Shown here one piece after another: positions 1-3,070 of a DNA stretch of 5,061 nt; positions within the stretch are counted from its first letter, which is position 1, and every line of letters starts with the position of its first letter. The stretch comes from Candidatus Stahliibacteriota bacterium. GTDB lineage: Bacteria; Hydrothermota; Tepidihabitantia; SM23-42. Location of the stretch: the NCBI GenBank assembly GCA_030670605.1, contig DAOVBK010000137.1, positions 1-5,061 on the forward strand, in the 5' to 3' direction. Made by a program: the position numbers and the translations under genes. The notes beneath the pieces were generated by a model. The model did no database searches. It was not told where the DNA came from and saw only the letters and a program-made list of their open reading frames with translations.

Positions 1-51
1 GACCCCGAGTGTGAAATCTGTGCCATTGACAAATTCCATCCCATGTCCTAG
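1..51 (+). CDS. C-terminal end of an unidentified upstream protein, possibly an Fe-S DNA glycosylase
   Basis: Frame 1 is open from the first base and reads DPECEICAIDKFHPMS before a TAG at 49-51. Only the last 16 residues are present. The short P-x-C-x-x-C segment close to a C-terminus resembles the end of the iron-sulfur loop of endonuclease III/MutY-type glycosylases, where the pattern is C-x6-C-x2-C-x5-C. Here the position of the last cysteine (five residues after CEIC) is histidine, so either the cluster is altered or the family guess is wrong. The next gene begins 24 bases after this stop, so the two may be co-transcribed. The frame is reasonably sure and the function is a weak guess. 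Confidence 0.4.
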   Translation, partial: DPECEICAIDKFHPMS

Positions 52-74
52 AATCACTGTAGCGAGGAGGAAAC

Positions 75-641
75 ATGAAGTACAAGATTATCATACCCAT
101 TATTCTTGTCGTAGGTTTTATCATCACAGTCTCCTATGCAACAACAGACAAAGAAATGGAAGAGATGGATCAAAAGGTCACCTGGCGAATGCACATAAAA
201 CTTGACATGCCTGAGCTTGAACCACATGCAGTACAATATGCAATACTCGACGAAGACCCAATACCAAGGTTTGAAAAAAGAGTGCAAATAGTCAAAGATT
301 TCTACAGAAAGAACATGGAAGAAGCAAAAGACGAAAAAGAGAGACAAATGTGGTTTCATTCTGGTATGAGGGTCTCCTGGAATGATTGCTTTGAAGTCGT
401 TACCGGCGCTATGCTATTTCTTCTGACTGACGATGCTGGGTATAGTACCACTGGTCCTGCAGGTAAGAAATGGATTGCAACCAAGGTCGTACACATTGAA
501 GGTAAACCAATCTGTTGGCTCATACCAGTTGAGGTGGAAGTTGGCGACGAGATTGAAGTAGTTTTGAACAAAGACAATATCTTCGACCTTGCAGGATTGT
601 TCGAGGAAGCGATGTCACAAGAACCTCAAAAGGAGGAGTAA
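75..641 (+). CDS. Secreted or membrane-anchored protein of unknown function (188 aa)
   Basis: I do not recognise the family. The ATG at 75 is set by a perfect AGGAGG at 65-70. Residues 1-22 form a signal peptide or anchor: a basic start (MKYK), a hydrophobic core at 5-20, and an SYA/TT site compatible with signal peptidase I after A22. Residues 24-95 are rich in Glu, Asp, Lys and Arg and are probably helical. Residues 96-165 look like a compact beta-rich domain with two cysteines (C105, C147), a DDAGYSTTGPAG loop near 119-130 and a VEVEVGDEIEVVL strand pair near 152-164. The acidic tail ends QEPQKEE. The product should act outside the cytoplasmic membrane. It follows the 1-51 gene by 23 bases and is followed by a repeat-rich gap, so it is probably last in its transcript. 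Confidence 0.85.
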   Translation: MKYKIIIPIILVVGFIITVSYATTDKEMEEMDQKVTWRMHIKLDMPELEPHAVQYAILDEDPIPRFEKRVQIVKDFYRKNMEEAKDEKERQMWFHSGMRVSWNDCFEVVTGAMLFLLTDDAGYSTTGPAGKKWIATKVVHIEGKPICWLIPVEVEVGDEIEVVLNKDNIFDLAGLFEEAMSQEPQKEE

Positions 642-668
642 CTTCAACTGCGCACCAATCAATAATAC

Positions 669-688
669 TTCCTCTTCCTGCAGAGGGA
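669..688. repeat. Imperfect hairpin in the gap after the secreted-protein gene
   Basis: TTCCTCT (669-675) can pair with AGAGGGA (682-688), seven pairs including one G-T, across a six-base loop. It begins 27 bases after the stop at 641. No T-run follows on the + strand, so it is not a standard intrinsic terminator. Bases 684-690 can instead pair with 709-715 of the next hairpin, so the two structures are partly exclusive. Confidence 0.4.
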
Positions 689-705
689 GAATCACAAACC
701 CAATT

Positions 706-727
706 TCCTCTCCCTTGAGGGAGAGGA
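706..727. repeat. GA/CT-rich palindrome (REP-like) with flanking GGTGAGGGT
   Basis: TCCTCTCCC (706-714) and GGGAGAGGA (719-727) form a perfect 9-bp stem around a TTGA loop. ATTAAGGTGAGGGTG follows directly. The combination of CCTCTCCC, its mirror arm and GGTGAGGG is a motif I have met as a dispersed intergenic repeat in unrelated bacterial genomes; that is recollection, not a search. GGTGAGGGT occurs twice here, at 732-740 and 769-777. Within 642-877 I see no coding sequence, only these repeats, a TACGA-rich patch (785-809) and the promoter cassette. Confidence 0.6.
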
Positions 728-784
728 TTAAGGTGAGGGTGTATCAATTGCTGCTCCCCGTCGTTTTAGGTGAGGGTATTCATA

Positions 785-809
785 TACGAGTACGACATAC
801 GAATCACGA
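785..809. repeat. Short TACGA-rich tandem patch
   Basis: TACGA occurs at 785-789, 791-795 and 798-802, followed by ACGA at 806-809. The patch abuts the left edge of the first promoter cassette. It is non-coding and low in complexity, and its function is unknown. Confidence 0.5.
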
Positions 810-903
810 CAGATGGGGTTGGCGCTTGACATTTTGACATTTCTTCAGTTTTCGCTACAATCTGGGAGAGGGTGTTTATGACCAAACGTGATATTTCGAG
901 CAC
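809..903 (+). repeat. Promoter/start cassette, copy 1
   Basis: This segment matches 2976-3070 at a constant offset of 2167 bp. Bases 809-861 are identical to 2976-3028 (53 of 53). The next 42 bases carry 11 mismatches but no gaps. The identical part holds the tandem -35 and the -10; the diverged part holds the Shine-Dalgarno, the ATG and the first eight or nine codons (MTKRDISST here, MAKRYTLST in copy 2). Several differences fall at codon third positions, so the two copies look like starts of related coding sequences behind one conserved promoter. Confidence 0.9.
826..861 (+). promoter_or_regulatory. Sigma70-type promoter with tandem -35 boxes (copy 1)
   Basis: TTGACA at 834-839 is a consensus -35. 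TACAAT at 856-861 is a one-mismatch -10, with a 16-base spacer. A second TTGACA at 826-831 lies exactly 8 bases upstream, because TTGACATT is repeated in tandem. Initiation would be expected near 867-869, only about 10 bases before the ATG at 878, giving a very short leader. Confidence 0.8.
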
Positions 904-940
904 TAGAGTAATGACCAATGGCAAGAAGAATCCCGCGTAG
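878..940 (+). CDS. 20-residue leader ORF or remnant gene start at the copy-1 cassette
   Basis: The ATG at 878 has the well-placed GGGAGAGGGTG ribosome site of the cassette (864-874). It reads MTKRDISST, then diverges and stops at TAG 938-940. It overlaps the start of the HEPN-like gene (918) in another frame. Two readings are possible. It may be a leader peptide translationally coupled to the HEPN gene. Or it may be the residual start of a gene that once resembled the glycosyltransferase at 3045, which begins MAKRYTLST. No function can be assigned. Confidence 0.4.
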   Translation: MTKRDISSTRVMTNGKKNPA

Positions 941-1727
941 CTTCGACCCATCACGAATAAGACTAGATCCGGTTGAGAGGTATGTCAGAGATGTACTACA
1001 CGTAGACATAACGAACTGGGCGAAGTTTAGATATGCAATTAATCTAGGGACTCACTCGAGTGTTCTGAAAAGTGTAAGCGAAATTGATAATGTTGTCAGA
1101 CAAGCCTATCTGGACCTTGGTAAAACTCATTATGAAGTCATTGTTTCTCTTGGTTTTATCAAACAGTGTCTAGATACCGTTCTAAGATATAACAGCATCC
1201 ACTTCTTCTATTTCCGAAAATCATTGAAGGAATTTTACATTCATAGTGGTTCTGTAATGGATAACCTTGCACGCTTGATATTCATCGTGAACAGTCCGCA
1301 GAGTGCTTTTCAGAGAAAAGATAAGTTCAGATATGTTAGGCATTGGCTTGCTTGGGCGGAGTTGAGGAAAAAGTATCGAAAGTATCGCATCACCGGATAC
1401 AGTAGACTCTTAACGAACAGTGCTGTTCGTGAAATACTAAACATAAGAAACAATTTTGTTCACAATTGGATATTCCCGATTGTTATCAAAAGGAATCAAT
1501 CAGCAGTTGTGCCATATTGTCCAATAGCAGTTCGGTATACGCGCAATTACTTGTGGCCTTATGATAAGCGCGAAAGAATCGGTACTAAATACAGAAAGTA
1601 CATAGCATTAATTGACATGGTTCGTGGGGACTATCTGCATATTGAATCTCTACAAAGTAGTATTTTCGGAAAGCTCATTGGTGATATCAAGAAATTCGAA
1701 CGTAACAACAAGATTACCATAGAATGA
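918..1727 (+). CDS. HEPN-domain-like protein, putative RNase (269 aa)
   Basis: The protein is largely helical and basic. Near the C-terminal side it carries LNIRNNFVHNW, with R177, N178 and H182 giving the R-N-x-x-x-H signature of HEPN domains. HEPN proteins are mostly metal-independent RNases found in toxin-antitoxin, abortive-infection and CRISPR-linked systems. The helix at about 108-125 (HSGSVMDNLARLIFIV) resembles the second helix of Cthe_2314-like HEPN proteins; this is from memory. The ATG at 918 has no strong Shine-Dalgarno, so translation may depend on the short ORF 878-940. Its stop overlaps the next ATG by four bases (ATGA at 1724-1727), as in operons. No nucleotidyltransferase-type antitoxin partner is seen. 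The ORF is sound and the fold assignment is moderate. Confidence 0.7.
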   Translation: MARRIPRSFDPSRIRLDPVERYVRDVLHVDITNWAKFRYAINLGTHSSVLKSVSEIDNVVRQAYLDLGKTHYEVIVSLGFIKQCLDTVLRYNSIHFFYFRKSLKEFYIHSGSVMDNLARLIFIVNSPQSAFQRKDKFRYVRHWLAWAELRKKYRKYRITGYSRLLTNSAVREILNIRNNFVHNWIFPIVIKRNQSAVVPYCPIAVRYTRNYLWPYDKRERIGTKYRKYIALIDMVRGDYLHIESLQSSIFGKLIGDIKKFERNNKITIE

Positions 1728-1820
1728 AACAAACAGCAAATTATATCATGCAAATTGCTGAGAATTCGATAGTGGAGGTGATACGGTTGTTGGGGTCAAA
1801 TCTCGACATTGGACAAATCA

Positions 1821-1842
1821 GTAGCCCATGGGGTCTTCTTAC
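1821..1842. repeat. 22-bp direct repeat flanking the peroxiredoxin gene (left copy)
   Basis: Matches 2680-2701 at 20 of 22 bases, including 15 identical bases in a row with the core CCCATGGGGTCTTCT (1825-1839). It lies at the frame change in the broken gene upstream of the peroxiredoxin. Confidence 0.6.
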
Positions 1843-1983
1843 ATTTTTCATCTTGAAAAATTCGATACAGGCGAAGCCTTCAGTTTCTTCAGAACCATCG
1901 GTTCCTCCGAGATCTTCGACAGGCCTGAAAATCTGCAGTTCTACTGCCTATTGATTCGGCAGGGAAAAATTCTGTGAGATACG

Positions 1984-2011
1984 TTGACATTTCATGGGAC
2001 AGTAGTAAAAT
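1984..2011 (+). promoter_or_regulatory. Probable promoter of the selenoprotein peroxiredoxin gene
   Basis: TTGACA at 1984-1989 and TAAAAT at 2006-2011 are separated by 16 bases, the same spacing as in the cassette promoters. It also shares the string TTGACATTTC with them. The expected start near 2018 gives a leader of about 40 bases. It overlaps the tail of the broken upstream gene, so the hexamers could partly reflect coding sequence. Confidence 0.5.
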
Positions 2012-2045
2012 TCATAATATGGAACTCGATTAAGAAAAACAGAAA

Positions 2046-2054
2046 GGGGGTGAT
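2046..2054 (+). promoter_or_regulatory. Strong Shine-Dalgarno of the peroxiredoxin gene
   Basis: GGGGGTGAT ends four bases before the ATG at 2059 and matches the anti-Shine-Dalgarno complement AGGAGGTGAT at eight of nine aligned bases. It decides the start at 2059 over the in-frame TTG at 1984. Confidence 0.85.
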
Positions 2055-2058
2055 ATAC

Positions 2059-2670
2059 ATGAGCGTGATGGTAGGTAGGCAAGCACCCGAATTCGCTGCC
2101 AATGCATTTTACAAAGGCTCGGCAAAGACGATCAAACTCTCTGATTATCGAGGTCAATGGGTGATGCTATGTTTCTACCCTGCTGATTTCACGTGCGTTT
2201 GACCGACAGAATTGACGGCGGTTGCCGTCAAGTATCCCGAGTTTCGGGAACTTAAGGTTGAGGTACTGGCAATCAGCGTTGATAGCAACTTCTCTCACAA
2301 GGTATGGCAAGAAGTAGAGTTATCCAAGATGGTTGAAACAGGCATACCGTATCCTATGCTTTCAGATCCCGGAGGCAAGATCGGTTCTCTTTACGGGGTG
2401 TATGATGATGAGAAGGGCGTAGATGTCCGGGGGCGTTTTCTTATTGATAAAGAAGGGATCATTCAGGCAATGGAAATCCTAACGCCACCAGTGGGCCGTA
2501 ATGTAGCAGAGGTGCTACGTCAATTGAGGGCGTATCAACATCATCAACGCACGAAAGAACTGATGCCGTCGGGCTGGCAACCAGGAAAGAAGACATTACC
2601 ACCAGAAACTGAGACGCTTACGAGAGCTGGGCATGTGTGGGAGATATGGAAGCCAGACATGGCATTCTAA
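2059..2670 (+). CDS. Selenocysteine-containing peroxiredoxin (AhpC/Prx type, 203 aa, Sec48 = TGA 2200-2202)
   Basis: Peroxiredoxins reduce H2O2, organic peroxides and peroxynitrite through a peroxidatic Cys or Sec. The reading frame starts at ATG 2059 and passes one in-frame TGA (2200-2202) to TAA 2668-2670. The active-site segment reads FYPADFTCV-U-PTEL. Family members have FYPxDFTxVCPTE, so TGA sits exactly at the peroxidatic residue (48). P41, T45 and R124 (in VRGRFLID) supply the rest of the catalytic set. The body is typical: AISVDSNFSHKVW (71-83), PYPMLSD (97-103), LYGVYDDEKG (111-120), PPVGRN (143-148). In typical 2-Cys Prx the C-terminus has a resolving Cys before PxxWxPG; here it is M169 (ELMPSGWQPG). 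The only cysteines are C38 and C46, so C46-V47-U48 could form a local selenenylsulfide. A hairpin immediately 3' of TGA fits a SECIS. Known Sec-peroxiredoxins (PrxU of Eubacterium acidaminophilum) support the reading. The alternative is a Cys-to-stop pseudogene, which is less likely. Confidence 0.9.
2203..2231 (+). promoter_or_regulatory. Bacterial SECIS element for Sec insertion at the TGA 2200-2202
   Basis: TTGACGGC (2212-2219) and GCCGTCAA (2224-2231) form a perfect 8-bp stem closed by the loop GGTT (2220-2223). The loop begins 17 bases after the TGA. Bacterial SECIS elements lie inside the coding region just after UGA and have a guanosine at the start of the apical loop; GGU is the SelB-contacting loop in E. 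coli fdhF. Both features are present. The hairpin also encodes LTAVAV, typical Prx sequence after PTE, so it serves both roles. Confidence 0.8.
2235..2249 (+). other. Second small hairpin just downstream of the SECIS
   Basis: TCCCGA (2235-2240) and TCGGGA (2244-2249) form a 6-bp stem with a GTT loop, three bases after the SECIS stem. TCGG at 2244-2247 could instead pair with CCGA at 2203-2206 and extend the SECIS base. It may be chance within coding sequence. Confidence 0.35.
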
Positions 2671-2679
2671 GAAGTTGTT

Positions 2680-2701
2680 GTAACCCATGGGGTCTTCTCA
2701 C
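2680..2701. repeat. 22-bp direct repeat flanking the peroxiredoxin gene (right copy)
   Basis: Partner of 1821-1842 (20 of 22 identical), starting 10 bases after the peroxiredoxin stop. Both copies read PWGLLT in one frame and MGSS in another. Past the repeat, frame 3 here stays open as EAGRPDIYAILDIAFCDFKNY to TAA 2772-2774; this could be a coding remnant but is too short to call. Confidence 0.6.
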
Positions 2702-2779
2702 TATCCTCGAAGCAGGCAGGCCTGATATTTATGCAATTCTTGATATCGCATTCTGCGACTTCAAAAACTACTAATGCTA

Positions 2780-2816
2780 AACGTTACAAAATATGCCGTG
2801 CAGATTTTGTAACGTT
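2780..2816. repeat. 13-bp perfect inverted repeat between the peroxiredoxin and VOC genes
   Basis: AACGTTACAAAAT (2780-2792) is mirrored exactly by ATTTTGTAACGTT (2804-2816) around 11 bases. Those 11 bases contain a 3-bp inner stem (TGC/GCA). There is no T-run on either side, so it is not a normal terminator. The size and place, 26 bases before the ATG at 2842, suit an operator for a dimeric repressor or a transposon-like relic. The rest of 2671-2841 holds only the 22-bp repeat and no clear gene. Confidence 0.75.
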
Positions 2817-2841
2817 AAAGGCAGGTGTGGGCATATAGATC

Positions 2842-2975
2842 ATGAATATTAATTTGCTTAATCCCGTAGTTCTTGCGGAAAATTATGAAGAACTGATTGA
2901 CTGGTATGTTAAGACATTTGATTTGAATGTCATATGTCAGACAAAGGAGGGAGAGAATTATGCTGAGCTAGTGGA
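2842..2975 (+). pseudogene. Truncated VOC-family (glyoxalase/bleomycin-resistance-like) gene
   Basis: From ATG 2842 the frame reads MNINLLNPVVLAENYEELID, then WYVKTFDLNVICQTKEGENYAEL. This is the usual first beta-alpha-beta unit of a vicinal-oxygen-chelate domain, in which a strand is followed by a helix of the type ..LIDWYVKTFDL and a second strand. Full VOC proteins have about 110-140 residues. Here the homologous part stops after some 45 codons, exactly where the second promoter cassette starts (2976). The frame then runs through cassette sequence until 3066. Only a weak ribosome site (AGGTGTGG, 2823-2830) precedes it. The family call is by pattern only; truncation is strongly indicated. 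Confidence 0.6.
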
Positions 2976-3070
2976 ACAGATGGGGTTGGCGCTTGACATT
3001 TTGACATTTCTTCAGTTTTCGCTACAATGTAAGAGAGGGTGCTTATGGCGAAGCGGTATACTTTGAGCAC
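2976..3070 (+). repeat. Promoter/start cassette, copy 2
   Basis: Copy of 809-903 (first 53 bases identical, then 11 mismatches in 42, no gaps). Its left edge interrupts the VOC-like gene. Its right end is the beginning of the glycosyltransferase coding sequence. Confidence 0.9.
2993..3028 (+). promoter_or_regulatory. Sigma70-type promoter with tandem -35 boxes (copy 2), for the glycosyltransferase gene
   Basis: TTGACA at 3001-3006 and TACAAT at 3023-3028 are 16 bases apart. An extra TTGACA lies at 2993-2998. Initiation near 3034-3036 would leave about 10 bases before the ATG at 3045, so the Shine-Dalgarno (AGAGAGGGTG, 3032-3041) would sit at the very 5' end of the mRNA. Confidence 0.8.

Larger units (their letters stand above)
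1724..2033 (+). pseudogene. Frame-disrupted small gene after the HEPN-like gene
   Basis: The ATG at 1724 overlaps the HEPN stop and opens MKQTANYIMQIAENS. The frame seems coding to about 1830 (IGQISSPWG). It then becomes Ser/Pro-rich and shadow-like, ending at 1954. From 1831 the next frame looks coding instead: SSYIFHLEKF, FFRTIGSSEIFDRPENL, FYCLLIRQGK, ending at TGA 1975-1977. A third frame continues with RYVDISWDSSKIHNMELD to TAA 2031-2033. Joined, these give about 100 residues with two frame changes, the second at GGGAAAAA (1962-1969). This fits a decayed gene or sequencing indels. Alternatively the 1828 ATG starts a 49-residue protein of its own, although I see no ribosome site for it. 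The family is not recognised. Confidence 0.5.

Noticed and set aside
766..954. Minus-strand ORFs sharing IVAKTEEMSKCQAPTPSV (766-954 and 2930-3172)
   Set aside because: The shared peptide is only the reverse translation of the 53-base identical promoter cassette. There is no ribosome site, and the rest of the two ORFs is unrelated.
1984..2058. Upstream in-frame TTG start for the peroxiredoxin
   Set aside because: It would add 25 residues unlike any Prx N-terminus and lies on the likely -35 box. ATG 2059 has a near-perfect Shine-Dalgarno.
2200..2202. TGA as a general sense codon (alternative genetic code) or a simple nonsense mutation
   Set aside because: The HEPN-like gene ends at TGA and the other real genes contain no in-frame TGA. 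The single TGA falls exactly on the catalytic Cys position and is followed by a SECIS-like hairpin, so selenocysteine is the better reading.
2943..2971. Strong AAAGGAGG followed by ATG at 2960
   Set aside because: The ATG leads to a stop after three codons (ATG CTG AGC TAG). The string is VOC coding sequence (KEGENY).
3039..3041. GTG 3039 as start of the glycosyltransferase
   Set aside because: It lies within the Shine-Dalgarno. ATG 3045 is correctly spaced and aligns with the ATG of cassette copy 1.
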